DNA of 64,000 bases from UBA7957 sp965224675. GTDB lineage: Bacteria; Pseudomonadota; Gammaproteobacteria; Granulosicoccales; Granulosicoccaceae. The notes under the pieces were generated by a model. The model did not search any database. It saw nothing but the letters and a program-made list of their open reading frames with translations, and was not told the origin of the DNA. A program made the translations under genes and the position numbers. Positions 36,109 to 44,148 of the stretch are shown here, piece after piece. The stretch lies in the NCBI GenBank assembly GCA_965224675.1, contig CBDDAA010000004.1:2976001-3040000 (forward strand). Direction: 5' to 3'. How positions within the stretch are numbered: the first letter of the stretch is position 1; each line of letters opens with the position of its first letter.

Positions 36109-36115
36109 ACCTAAC
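36109..36115 (-). other. Candidate attI core site (GTTRRRY)
   Basis: Read leftward, away from intI, the sequence is GCGTTAGGT, matching the integron core G/TTRRRY. It lies 154 bp from the intI start, a usual attI distance, and is in the orientation that would place leftward-reading cassettes beyond it. The reverse transcriptase operon begins about 200 bp further on. A 7-bp consensus is weak alone; position and orientation are the main support. Confidence 0.45.
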
Positions 36116-36268
36116 GCTATAATTGGACGCCAAAATAACATGATATAACACATCGATTTGACGTATAAACCCAAACGGGTTAACGTATGCTCTTGATTTT
36201 ACAACAACACCCCGTGAAATTACATCAGTACGAAGGTAAATTCACAATCAGTCAAGGATGACAAAGCA

Positions 36269-37213
36269 ATGCCCGGCAAACCTCGCCTACTTGATCAAGT
36301 AAGAAACAAAATCCGTGTTAAACACTATAGTATCCGCACCGAAAAAGCCTATATACACTACCATAAGTTACAACACCCAAAAAACTTGTCTACCAAACAT
36401 ATAGAGCAGTTCCTTACGCATTTAGCGGTAGATAAGAATGTAGCTGCTTCAACGCAAAACCAGGCATTATCCAGCATTTTATTTTTGTACAAAGAAGTTT
36501 TAGAGATCGATCTGCCTTATCTTAACGGCGTAACCCAGGCTAAAAAACCAACAAATGTACCTGTAGTATTTACCACAGACGAAGCTTTAGCCGTAATCAG
36601 TAATCTGGGACCACCTTGCTCGCTAATGGCCAAGCTGCTTTACGGCTCGGGATTACGCTTGATGGAGTGGATCCGACTCAGAATTCAGGATGTAGATTTT
36701 CACTACAAAACAGTTACGGTAAGAAACGGTAAGAGAAATAAAGACAGAGTTACGATGTTGCCTGATTCAGTTGCAGGGCCTCTTAAGTTGCAATTTGAAA
36801 AAACAAAAGAGCTTCACGGCCACGATATTGAAGCCGGATTTGGCGCTGTTTATTTGCCTTTTGCGCTGGATAGAAAGTATCCGAACGCAAATACTGAATT
36901 TGGCTGGCAGTATGTTTTCCCGGCAACTAAACGATCGATTGAGCCAAGATCTGGGATTGAGCGTCGGCATCACTTCAATGAGCAATTTCTTCAAAAAGCC
37001 GTCAAACATGCTATAAGGCTGACGAAAATAAACAAAAAGGCCAGCTGCCACACATTCAGGCATTCATTTGCAACTCACTTGCTGCCGGCAGGCTACGACA
37101 TTCGAACAGTGCAAGAGCTGTTAGGCCACAAGGATGTCAGAACCACGCAAATTTATACACATGTTTTGGAGCGGGGCGGTAATGCAGTCAGGAGTCCACT
37201 TGATCGGGTTTAG
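36269..37213 (+). CDS. intI: Integron integrase with a short internal deletion
   Basis: A 314-residue tyrosine recombinase with all catalytic residues: Arg130 (YGSGLRL), His261 and Arg264 (CHTFRH), His287 (LLGHKDV) and Tyr296 (IYTHV). The IntI-specific insertion is present (GAVYLPFALDRKYPNANTEF, WQYVFPATKRSIEPRSG, RRHH). The end RGGNAVRSPLDRV is diagnostic. In the N-terminal core-binding domain, RTEKAYIHYHKLQHPKNL lacks about ten residues that the family normally has between AY-xx-W and the RHP motif. The deletion is in frame, but activity may be reduced or lost. The gene reads away from the reverse transcriptase operon across the candidate attI, the usual integron geometry. Confidence 0.9.
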   Translation: MPGKPRLLDQVRNKIRVKHYSIRTEKAYIHYHKLQHPKNLSTKHIEQFLTHLAVDKNVAASTQNQALSSILFLYKEVLEIDLPYLNGVTQAKKPTNVPVVFTTDEALAVISNLGPPCSLMAKLLYGSGLRLMEWIRLRIQDVDFHYKTVTVRNGKRNKDRVTMLPDSVAGPLKLQFEKTKELHGHDIEAGFGAVYLPFALDRKYPNANTEFGWQYVFPATKRSIEPRSGIERRHHFNEQFLQKAVKHAIRLTKINKKASCHTFRHSFATHLLPAGYDIRTVQELLGHKDVRTTQIYTHVLERGGNAVRSPLDRV

Positions 37214-37380
37214 GTAGTTCTCGCGGCTATATGTTACCTTATCGCCTTTATACTGTTGATAAAAAATCTCAGAACAACGAGTCAGCGGTTGGAGATTCAT
37301 AGAACGTCTGTGGAACTTATACACCCTGCTCTACTCTATACAGCCAGGTATCCACCCCATTAAATTATAAGAGAAAAAAC

Positions 37381-37869
37381 ATGATCCATCGAATTGCTCC
37401 CTGGTTGCTGATTTTACTACTATCGTTTTCATTAACCGCTCTTGCCACCAGTAATAACCAGGAACTTGACCGGATTCTTCAGAACGATGAAGCGCCTGCG
37501 GGTGTTGTATTTGAAATAGTGGAGTGGGATGATGATGCCTTGAGCAAGGCAATTCCCTGGGTCAATCAACAGATAATAACGCTGCGTAAACGATTTCCGA
37601 ATCTGGACATTGCTATAGTCAGTCATGGCAGCGAGCAGTTTGCTTTACTCAGTGATTCAAAAAACACAAAAAAGGAAATTCATTCTTCTGTGCAGCGGCT
37701 TATTACTGATCACAATATCGAGTTGGAGTTGTGTCTTAACCATGCGCAGATGCGTGGATTTGAAGCGTCTGATTTTCCTGAATATGTTGATATCAGCCAA
37801 TCCGGACCTTCCAGCATTGATGCTTATGAAGATTTGGGTTTTGAATTGGTCGGTGTCAATCTGGAGTAA
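37381..37869 (+). CDS. Exported DsrE-family-like protein
   Basis: A 162-residue protein with a signal peptide (HRIAPWLLILLLSFSLTALA). The mature part follows the DsrE/DsrF-like alternating fold: VVFEIVEWDDDALSKAIPWVNQQIITLRKRFPNLDIAIVSHGSEQFALL, then ELELCLNHAQMRGFEASDFPEYVDISQSGPSSIDAYEDLGFELVGV. The single Cys sits where DsrE-like proteins often keep a reactive one. Many sulfur-oxidising gammaproteobacteria encode exported members of unknown function. It stands alone between intI and a convergent ABC-2 permease gene. Confidence 0.7.
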   Translation: MIHRIAPWLLILLLSFSLTALATSNNQELDRILQNDEAPAGVVFEIVEWDDDALSKAIPWVNQQIITLRKRFPNLDIAIVSHGSEQFALLSDSKNTKKEIHSSVQRLITDHNIELELCLNHAQMRGFEASDFPEYVDISQSGPSSIDAYEDLGFELVGVNLE

Positions 37870-37918
37870 TTAATCGCGTAGACAACTGCTCCTACCCCAT
37901 CTACGCCAGCCTGACATT

Positions 37919-38680
37919 TTATTGTTTAAGTCTGTATCCCGTCTTAAACATCCACCACACTATGCCCACGCAAGTTGCCAGAAAAAGTAAGATCATAAAC
38001 AAACTGAGACCGACACTAACATCAGAGACTTCAAAAAAACTCCATCTAAAGCCACTGATTAAATACAATACTGGATTAAAATATGTGACTGTCTGCCAGG
38101 CAGGGGGCAGCATACTGACTGAATAAAAACTTCCGCCAAGAAAAACCAAAGGCGTAATAACCAACATAGGAATCAGTTGCAGTTTTTCAAAATTATCTGC
38201 CCAGATGCCGATTATAAATCCAAGCAGACTAAACGACACGCAGGTTAAAACCAGAAATGACAACATCCAAAATGGATGGGCAATGTTCAAATCAACAAAA
38301 AACCCTGCCGTCAATAAAATTATCAAACCAACAATCAATGATTTACTGGCAGCAGCGCCAACATATCCCAGCAGAATTTCAAAAAACGATACAGGAGCTG
38401 ATAATACTTCATAGATTGCACCCGTAAACTGGGGAAAGAATATACCAAAGGATGCATTGGCAATACTTTGTGTTAAAAGCGACAACATAATCAATCCCGG
38501 TACGATAAACGCACCGTAGCTAACACCTTCAACTTCCTGAATACGTGAACCAATCGCTGCACCGAATACAACAAAATAGAGCGATGTCGAAATAACCGGG
38601 CTTGCAATAGTTTGTAGTACGGTTTTCCAGGCACGCAGCATCTCAAATTTATAAATAACTTTAACAGCGTTTGTATTCAT
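37919..38680 (-). CDS. ABC-2 type transporter permease (YadH-like)
   Basis: A 253-residue inner-membrane permease with six predicted helices, typical of the ABC-2 family (start AVKVIYKFEMLRAWKTVLQTIASPVISTSLYFVVFGAAIG, then GVSYGAFIVPGLIMLSLLTQSIANASFG). It resembles E. coli YadH. The ATPase gene directly upstream overlaps its start by 4 bp, so the two form one transporter. The substrate is unknown; YadGH-like systems are often called drug or polysaccharide exporters without proof. Confidence 0.86.
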   Translation of the reverse strand: MNTNAVKVIYKFEMLRAWKTVLQTIASPVISTSLYFVVFGAAIGSRIQEVEGVSYGAFIVPGLIMLSLLTQSIANASFGIFFPQFTGAIYEVLSAPVSFFEILLGYVGAAASKSLIVGLIILLTAGFFVDLNIAHPFWMLSFLVLTCVSFSLLGFIIGIWADNFEKLQLIPMLVITPLVFLGGSFYSVSMLPPAWQTVTYFNPVLYLISGFRWSFFEVSDVSVGLSLFMILLFLATCVGIVWWMFKTGYRLKQ

Positions 38681-39603
38681 GAATTAACCTTAACTAAATC
38701 GACAAATATTTCTTCCAGCGAGGTCTGCTTTGTCTTTAAATCCTTGAGTGACAAACCTGCATCGCTGATAGTTTGTAGCAGAGATGTAATACCCGTTTGA
38801 CTTGCCTGTGTATCGTAGGTGTAGGTCAGGCATGCTTTATCGGCTGATAGCTCCAGATCAAATGCACTAAGGCTGGATGGAATGGATTTGAGCACCTCTT
38901 TAAGCTCGATATTAAGCTGTTTTTTACCTAACTCCTGCATCAGCGATTTTTTATCATCCACCAGCAGCAGTTCACCGCCATTGATAATCCCCACCCGATC
39001 AGCGATCTCTTCGGCTTCTTCGATATAGTGGGTGGTCAGTATAATAGTAACCCCCGTCTCACGTAATCGCGCCACAATCTTCCACATATCCTTGCGGAGC
39101 TCTACATCTACACCGGCGGTTGGCTCATCCAGAAACAAAATTTGTGGTTCATGCGCCAGTGCTTTGGCAATGAGTACGCGGCGTTTCATACCACCGGAGA
39201 GCGTCATTAGCTCATTATTTTTTTTGTCATACAGGGTCAGATCTTTAAGCAGTTGCTTAAGATAGGCATGGTTTTTCTTTTTACCAAAAAGCCCACGACT
39301 AAAATTAATTGTATTCCAGACCGTATCAAAAGAACCCAGTGTCAGTTCCTGTGGTACAAGTCCGATGAGTGCCCGGGACTGGCGAAAATCGTTAATTATG
39401 TCATGACCCGCTACCGTCACCCGACCCGAGGTAGGCGATACGATTCCACAGATCGCGGATATAAGCGTGGTTTTTCCCGCACCATTGGGGCCAAGCAATG
39501 CCAATATCTCACCCTTTTCAATATCGAGTGAAATGTCTTTTAGCGCTTGATGACCGGAATCATAGGTTTTACATAAGTTCTGAACAGAGATAATTGGCGG
39601 CAT
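38677..39603 (-). CDS. ABC transporter ATPase (YadG-like)
   Basis: A 308-residue ATPase with Walker A GPNGAGKTT, Q-loop LVPQELTLG, signature LSGGMKRRVLIAKAL, Walker B ILFLDEPTAGVD and switch TTHYIEE. A C-terminal extension (about 220-308) is typical of ATPases paired with ABC-2 permeases. It overlaps the permease gene by 4 bp. The msrBA gene ends 5 bp upstream on the same strand, so all three may share a transcript. Confidence 0.88.
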   Translation of the reverse strand: MPPIISVQNLCKTYDSGHQALKDISLDIEKGEILALLGPNGAGKTTLISAICGIVSPTSGRVTVAGHDIINDFRQSRALIGLVPQELTLGSFDTVWNTINFSRGLFGKKKNHAYLKQLLKDLTLYDKKNNELMTLSGGMKRRVLIAKALAHEPQILFLDEPTAGVDVELRKDMWKIVARLRETGVTIILTTHYIEEAEEIADRVGIINGGELLLVDDKKSLMQELGKKQLNIELKEVLKSIPSSLSAFDLELSADKACLTYTYDTQASQTGITSLLQTISDAGLSLKDLKTKQTSLEEIFVDLVKVNS

Positions 39604-39608
39604 AGAGA

Positions 39609-40580
39609 TTACGGTTTCAGTTTGTCCTTAAAACGTTCGGTCAGGCTGTGTAATTTTGGCGCAATCACAACCTGACAATATTGGCCCGATGAATTGGATT
39701 GAAAATAATTCTGATGATCTTCTTCTGCTTTATAGAAGGTAGTAAAAGGCGCTATTTCCGTCACTATAGGCTGATCATAATCGTTACTCATTTCAGTGAG
39801 AACGTCTTCTGCTGTGGTCAGTTGCTGCGTATCGTGCGCCAGAATAATACTACGATATTGCGTTCCCTTATCGGCACCTTGCTGATTGGGTGTTGTGGGA
39901 TTATGTGTCTGCATATGAACCTGCAGCAGCTCTTTGTAGGTGATGACAGACGGATCAAATACAATTTGAATAACCTCGGCATGTCCTGTAGAACCACCGC
40001 AAACATCTTGGTATGTCGGGTTTTCAGTTTGTCCGCCACTGTAGCCACTACTCACTTCAATCACGCCTTCGAGCTTCTGAAACATGGCTTCTGTACACCA
40101 AAAGCAGCCGCCGCCAAAAGTTGCCGTCTGCATTGCTTGTTGGCGTTTTTTCAATGCCAGGGCATTCATGCAGTAACGCAAGCCGCTGGGTTCAGGGCCA
40201 TCAGGAAAAACATGGCCAAGATGGGCTTTACAGGTGTTGCAAATCGTTTCAATACGAGAGGTTCCGAGCGAAGAATCCTGCAGATAAGCGATAACATTGT
40301 CCTTGACGGGTTGCGTAAAAGAAGGCCATCCAGAGCCGGATTCAAATTTTTCATCTGCATCAAAAAGCAACGTATCACAACAAACACAGGCATACTGCCC
40401 TGGCTCAAACAGACTGCACATGTTTGAGCTAAAAGCGGGTTCTGTACTGCTGTGGCGGGTAACCTGATATTGCTCAGCACTTAACTGCTGTTGCCACTGA
40501 TCATCAGTTTTGATCACTTCTCGCTCAGGTTGTGGGTTTTCACCATTAACAAATTCATTGATGTCACTCCAGCTCAGCAT
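39609..40580 (-). CDS. msrBA: Bifunctional methionine sulfoxide reductase B/A
   Basis: About 323 residues from the preferred ATG at 40580 (MLSWSDINEF), which has GGAAGGGG upstream; the longer frame to 40661 begins with non-conserved residues. The MsrB part (about 25-145) has both zinc CxxC pairs (CVCC, CNTC), GSGWPSF and the catalytic Cys in RYCMNALAL. The MsrA part (about 155-310) has the catalytic GGGCFWC and the GHAEVIQI region. Together they reduce both stereoisomers of methionine sulfoxide. There is no signal peptide, so it is cytoplasmic. The order B then A differs from the A then B fusion in PilB proteins. Confidence 0.93.
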   Translation of the reverse strand: MLSWSDINEFVNGENPQPEREVIKTDDQWQQQLSAEQYQVTRHSSTEPAFSSNMCSLFEPGQYACVCCDTLLFDADEKFESGSGWPSFTQPVKDNVIAYLQDSSLGTSRIETICNTCKAHLGHVFPDGPEPSGLRYCMNALALKKRQQAMQTATFGGGCFWCTEAMFQKLEGVIEVSSGYSGGQTENPTYQDVCGGSTGHAEVIQIVFDPSVITYKELLQVHMQTHNPTTPNQQGADKGTQYRSIILAHDTQQLTTAEDVLTEMSNDYDQPIVTEIAPFTTFYKAEEDHQNYFQSNSSGQYCQVVIAPKLHSLTERFKDKLKP

Positions 40581-40718
40581 GATTTTCCCCTTCCAGATAA
40601 TCCGATTGCAGTGGCTATTATGACAGCTTTTTACGAATATACCTTGCCGATATTGTAGCAAAGCTCATCCATTAGTTTTTTAAGTGTGATTTAAGACAAA
40701 TTTACCCCTGCATTTTAC

Positions 40719-41048
40719 TTACTTAGCCGACTCACGACGAGCGAGTTCTTTTTCAATGCGATCCAACGAGTCACCCAGGCGGTTTAATTCATCATTGTAA
40801 TTGGTTTCTTCAACATAACCTGTAACCGCCATTTTCACGTTTCTGGCATACTCACCGACAAAGGGCATATCTGCAATCAAACTGAGTATCCAAAACAAAA
40901 TGCCGATTACCAGCGATGCGCCAATAATGGTGCCCAGGCCTCTAAATACGCCTGCAAAAAAATTAACCCATACAATGCGCCACGGGTTCGAGGAGTAGCG
41001 AATAAACTCCTTGAGCATATCAGTGGCTTGTTGTGTATTTTTATCCAT
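40719..41048 (-). CDS. Small membrane protein, DUF5665-like
   Basis: About 109 residues from the preferred ATG at 41048 (MDKNTQQATDML); the first 15 codons to 41093 are probably not translated. One long hydrophobic segment (about 37-60) is followed by a short amphipathic loop and a C-terminal coiled coil (NDELNRLGDSLDRIEKELARR). The core FIRYSSNPWRIVWVNFFAGVFRGLGTIIGASLV matches what I recall for DUF5665 proteins, widespread and uncharacterised. It is monocistronic between msrBA and a hairpin terminator. Confidence 0.7.
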   Translation of the reverse strand: MDKNTQQATDMLKEFIRYSSNPWRIVWVNFFAGVFRGLGTIIGASLVIGILFWILSLIADMPFVGEYARNVKMAVTGYVEETNYNDELNRLGDSLDRIEKELARRESAK

Positions 41049-41216
41049 ACATTCGAAGAATAATTGGTAATGGGTGTTTAGTATAGCGGACAAGGCATAA
41101 TCACGCTTTCAGTGATTTACAAAGAGGTGATCAGTACAAGTATTTTTCAGACTGGCAAACAGCGTTTTCCCTGGACGACTGGAGGCAGTGAGGATAAAAA
41201 AGAACGGACTTGCAAG

Positions 41217-41236
41217 CCGGGGCAATACTGCCCCGG
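41217..41236 (-). terminator. Intrinsic terminator of the first 82-aa gene
   Basis: CCGGGGCA-ATAC-TGCCCCGG forms a perfect 8-bp stem. On the minus strand it lies 15 bp after the stop at 41252 and is followed within 15 nt by a T-rich run (TTCTTTTTTA), a good intrinsic terminator. Confidence 0.8.
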
Positions 41237-41251
41237 CACAGACGCAATTAA

Positions 41252-41500
41252 TTAACTAATATTGATATTGGTATCGGCACTGATATTATCATTACCACCC
41301 GCGCCGGTTGCTGCCATGTTGGCCTGCGACTGCGCTTGTTGAACCGCTTGATTGGCAGCACCCATTGAAGCGGCTGATCCACCCATACCGTCAACTATGC
41401 CCGCACCAGCAGCTGCTACTGAATTAAGATCTTGTGCGCCCACACTGCCTTGAGCACCTTGATTTGCCTGAATTGCGTCGCCGCCTGATTTATCTGTCAT
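41252..41500 (-). CDS. Small Ala/Gly/Gln/Asn-rich protein, tandem paralogue 1
   Basis: An 82-residue soluble, acidic, low-complexity protein with no signal peptide, cysteine or membrane helix. Layout: polar head MTDKSGGDAIQANQGAQG, a middle of Ala/Gly/Ser with AAAGAGIVDGMGGSAASMG, a Gln-rich heptad-like stretch NQAVQQAQSQANMAATG, and a tail GGNDNISADTNINIS. A GGAGAA Shine-Dalgarno precedes the ATG. The next gene upstream (41727) encodes a near-identical protein; about 85% of residues match. I do not recognise a family. A weak similarity to RebB-type R-body proteins is noted but not supported by shared motifs. Confidence 0.7.
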   Translation of the reverse strand: MTDKSGGDAIQANQGAQGSVGAQDLNSVAAAGAGIVDGMGGSAASMGAANQAVQQAQSQANMAATGAGGNDNISADTNINIS

Positions 41501-41690
41501 GATTATTTCTCCAAAAAATAAAATTATTTAATAGAAGTATAAATTCAGGAATTATTATATCTCCAGAAACTAACTCCTGATTAATTTGTCGGCACTAATA
41601 CCAGAAAATTCAATGATTAAAGACTAATACTTTAGTCTTAACATTGAATTTAACGTGTAAAAAGAGCTTAATAATGTATTTAAAAACAAC

Positions 41691-41716
41691 AAACCGGGGC
41701 CTGTTCACCCCGATTT
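41691..41716 (-). terminator. Intrinsic terminator of the second 82-aa gene
   Basis: CGGGG and CCCCG arms with A- and T-rich flanks (AAAC on the left, GATTT on the right) form a 5-bp GC stem extended by A-T pairs. On the minus strand it follows the stop at 41727 by about 10 bp. Each paralogue thus has its own terminator and they are separate transcription units. Confidence 0.65.
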
Positions 41717-41726
41717 GCTGGACTTT

Positions 41727-41975
41727 TTAAACGATGTTGATGGTAGTATCAGCACTGATATTATCATTTCCACCTGATCCCGTTACAGCAGCGTTACCCT
41801 GTGATTGGGCTTGCTGAACAGCCTGTTGAGCTGCGCCCATTGAAGCGGCTGCCCCGCCCAGTCCATCAACAATTCCTGCACCTGCGGCAGCTACTGAGTT
41901 AAGGTCCTGAACACCCACACTACCTTGAGCGCCTTGATTTGCCTGAATTGCATCTCCACCTGATTTATCTGTCAT
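41727..41975 (-). CDS. Small Ala/Gly/Gln/Asn-rich protein, tandem paralogue 2
   Basis: An 82-residue protein with the same length and domain layout as its neighbour. Differences cluster at the central GLGGAAASMGAAQQAVQ and the tail, where SADTTINIV replaces SADTNINIS. The head MTDKSGGDAIQANQGAQGSVG is identical. A GGAGAA Shine-Dalgarno precedes the ATG. The strong conservation across a recent duplication, with separate ribosome sites and terminators, suggests both products are made. The function is unknown; a secreted or structural role is speculation. Confidence 0.7.
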   Translation of the reverse strand: MTDKSGGDAIQANQGAQGSVGVQDLNSVAAAGAGIVDGLGGAAASMGAAQQAVQQAQSQGNAAVTGSGGNDNISADTTINIV

Positions 41976-42261
41976 TGTTCTTCTCCAAGAGTTTAAATTT
42001 AAGTTAAGGTTAAAAATATTGTCGGGAAGTTGATGCTTCCCAGTGGTGACTATAGTGCGCTATTGCGAACCTGCGTGCTGCCGTGTAGTTACCTTAATTT
42101 AGTGAAAAAATCACCAAACCATAACCGTTAAACCAGCGGAAAGACGCTTTGGTTTTTTGCCTATTGACTTGGTTTTGCATGACGGGTAAGGATAAACACA
42201 GCGTAGGAGCAGATTTTCCTCTATTCTATTGAGCTTGGATGAATGTTGAGAAATTAAAAAA

Positions 42262-43893
42262 ATGCCTGAAAAAGTAATTGCAAGTCAAGCATTTGAAGGG
42301 CAACGACCCGGTACATCAGGATTGCGAAAGAAGGTAAAAGTATTCCAACAGCCGCATTATCTGGAAAACTTTGTACAGTCAGTGTTCGATATCATTGGTG
42401 ATTTTAGTCACAGCACCTTGGTCGTAGGCGGAGATGGTCGCTATTACAACCGGGAAGCGATTCAGATTATTTTAAAAATGGCCGCCGCCAACGGATTTGG
42501 TAAAGTGTTAGTCGGCCAGGGCGGTATTTTGTCCACCCCAGCAGCATCCTGTGTTATCCGCAAGTACGCAGCCTATGGTGGGCTGATTCTTTCTGCCAGT
42601 CATAATCCTGCCGGCCCGGAAGAAGACTTCGGCATTAAATACAATATCGCTAATGGCGGTCCGGCCCCCGAGAAAGTAACCGAGGCTATGTATACCCGCA
42701 GTAAGCAAATCGATCAATATAGAATTTTTGAAACAGCGGATATAAATCTGCAGACAATCGGCACTGCGAGCATCGGTGAAATGCAAGTAGAGATAATTGA
42801 TCCGGTTGCTGACTACGCAGCATTAATGCAATCACTGTTTGATTTTGATGCTATTCGGTCTCTATTAGCCAGTGAGTTTCGCATGGCCTTTGACGCCATG
42901 CATGCCGTTACAGGCCCCTATGCCAAGGTAATTTTCGAGCAAATGATGGCAGCACCTGCCGCCACCAACAAAAACTGTAATGCTAAAGAGGATTTTGCTG
43001 GTGGCCACCCTGATCCCAATCTGACTTATGCCAAAGAATTAGTTGATATCATGTATGCTGACGATGCCCCGGATTTTGGTGCGGCATCCGATGGTGACGG
43101 TGATCGTAATATGATTCTGGGCAATCACTTTTTTGTTACACCCAGTGATTCGCTGGCTATACTGGCGGCAAATGCAAAACTAATACCCGGATATTCTAAT
43201 GGTTTGTCAGGTGTTGCGCGTTCTATGCCAACCAGTGCCGCAGTGGATCGAGTCGCCGATAAATTCGAAATTCCATGTTATGAAACACCCACGGGCTGGA
43301 AGTTTTTTGGTAACTTAATGGACGCAGGGAAAGTTGCTCTGTGTGGTGAAGAATCCTTTGGCACGGGTTCAGATCATGTGCGTGAAAAAGATGGCCTTTG
43401 GGCGATATTATTCTGGCTTAATATTCTTGCTGTGCGCAAGCAAACAGTAGCGCAAATAGTTACTGAACACTGGGCGGAATTTGGCCGAAACTATTATAGC
43501 CGACATGACTTTGAAGGCATCGATAGCGCTGCAGCAGAGGCGATGATGAATGCTATGCGTACACAATTTGATTCATTACCCGGCAGCGTCATTGGTAATC
43601 GAACAATCAGGCTTTGCGACGATTTTTCCTATTCTGATCCAATTGATCACAGCGTTAGTGAAAATCAAGGTATCCGGTTAATATTTGAAGATGAATCACG
43701 CATTGTTTTCCGTCTATCCGGTACAGGCACCGAAGGTGCTACTGTACGCATTTATATGGAATCGTTTGAAGAGGACATTTCCAAACAAGGTTTGGATGCG
43801 CAGGATGCATTACGTGATTTAATCGAAATAGCCTTGGAGATATCCCAATTAAAAGTATTTACCGGCCGAACCCATGCAACTGTTATTACCTGA
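42262..43893 (+). CDS. pgm: Phosphoglucomutase (alpha-D-glucose phosphate-specific)
   Basis: A 543-residue four-domain phosphohexomutase that interconverts glucose 1- and 6-phosphate. The start QAFEGQRPGTSGLRKKVKVF, active-site serine Ser113 in LSASHNPAGPEEDFGIKYN, metal loop SDGDGDRN, sugar-binding GEESFGTGSDH and phosphate-binding RLSGTGTEGATVRIYME are all present. The form (YLENFVQSVFD, HSTLVVGGDGRYYNREA) is the eukaryote-like PGM1 type found in several proteobacteria. It could supply UDP-glucose for exopolysaccharide, though it is not adjacent to that locus. A large palindrome follows the stop. Confidence 0.94.
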   Translation: MPEKVIASQAFEGQRPGTSGLRKKVKVFQQPHYLENFVQSVFDIIGDFSHSTLVVGGDGRYYNREAIQIILKMAAANGFGKVLVGQGGILSTPAASCVIRKYAAYGGLILSASHNPAGPEEDFGIKYNIANGGPAPEKVTEAMYTRSKQIDQYRIFETADINLQTIGTASIGEMQVEIIDPVADYAALMQSLFDFDAIRSLLASEFRMAFDAMHAVTGPYAKVIFEQMMAAPAATNKNCNAKEDFAGGHPDPNLTYAKELVDIMYADDAPDFGAASDGDGDRNMILGNHFFVTPSDSLAILAANAKLIPGYSNGLSGVARSMPTSAAVDRVADKFEIPCYETPTGWKFFGNLMDAGKVALCGEESFGTGSDHVREKDGLWAILFWLNILAVRKQTVAQIVTEHWAEFGRNYYSRHDFEGIDSAAAEAMMNAMRTQFDSLPGSVIGNRTIRLCDDFSYSDPIDHSVSENQGIRLIFEDESRIVFRLSGTGTEGATVRIYMESFEEDISKQGLDAQDALRDLIEIALEISQLKVFTGRTHATVIT

Positions 43894-43917
43894 TAGTTCG
43901 AAAAGATACATAACTCA

Positions 43918-43981
43918 AGGAGAACGGTGCTATCCCGACACTCAGCAGCGCTGCTGAGTGTCGGGATAGCACCGTTCTCCT
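43918..43981. repeat. 64-bp perfect palindrome with no spacer
   Basis: The 32-nt arm at 43918-43949 (from AGGAGAACGGTGC to CTCAGCAGC) is exactly complementary to 43950-43981. It lies 24 bp after the pgm stop. No T-run follows in either direction, and no other copy was seen in the window. In RNA it would be an exceptionally stable hairpin, so termination or mRNA 3'-end protection is possible. Confidence 0.9.
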
Positions 43982-44148
43982 CAGTAAGAATCATCCACAC
44001 CTAAGCCAGTTTGTGAGCGCAATCACAAGATTGACAATCACAAATCAAATCAAAAACATTAATGCAAAAAAAATGCAGGGAGAGTCTCATACATCAGCAT
44101 CGAATGGGGTAAGAATAGGATATGTTGTAAATCTCAATGGAGTTTCCC

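Noticed and set aside
36116..36268. A LexA box (CTGT-N8-ACAG) controlling intI
   Set aside because: No match was seen in the intergenic segment before intI.
41252..41975. The tandem small proteins as RebB-type R-body proteins
   Set aside because: Only general Ala/Gln-rich composition is shared. The RebB core motif is not present and no R-body partner genes are nearby.
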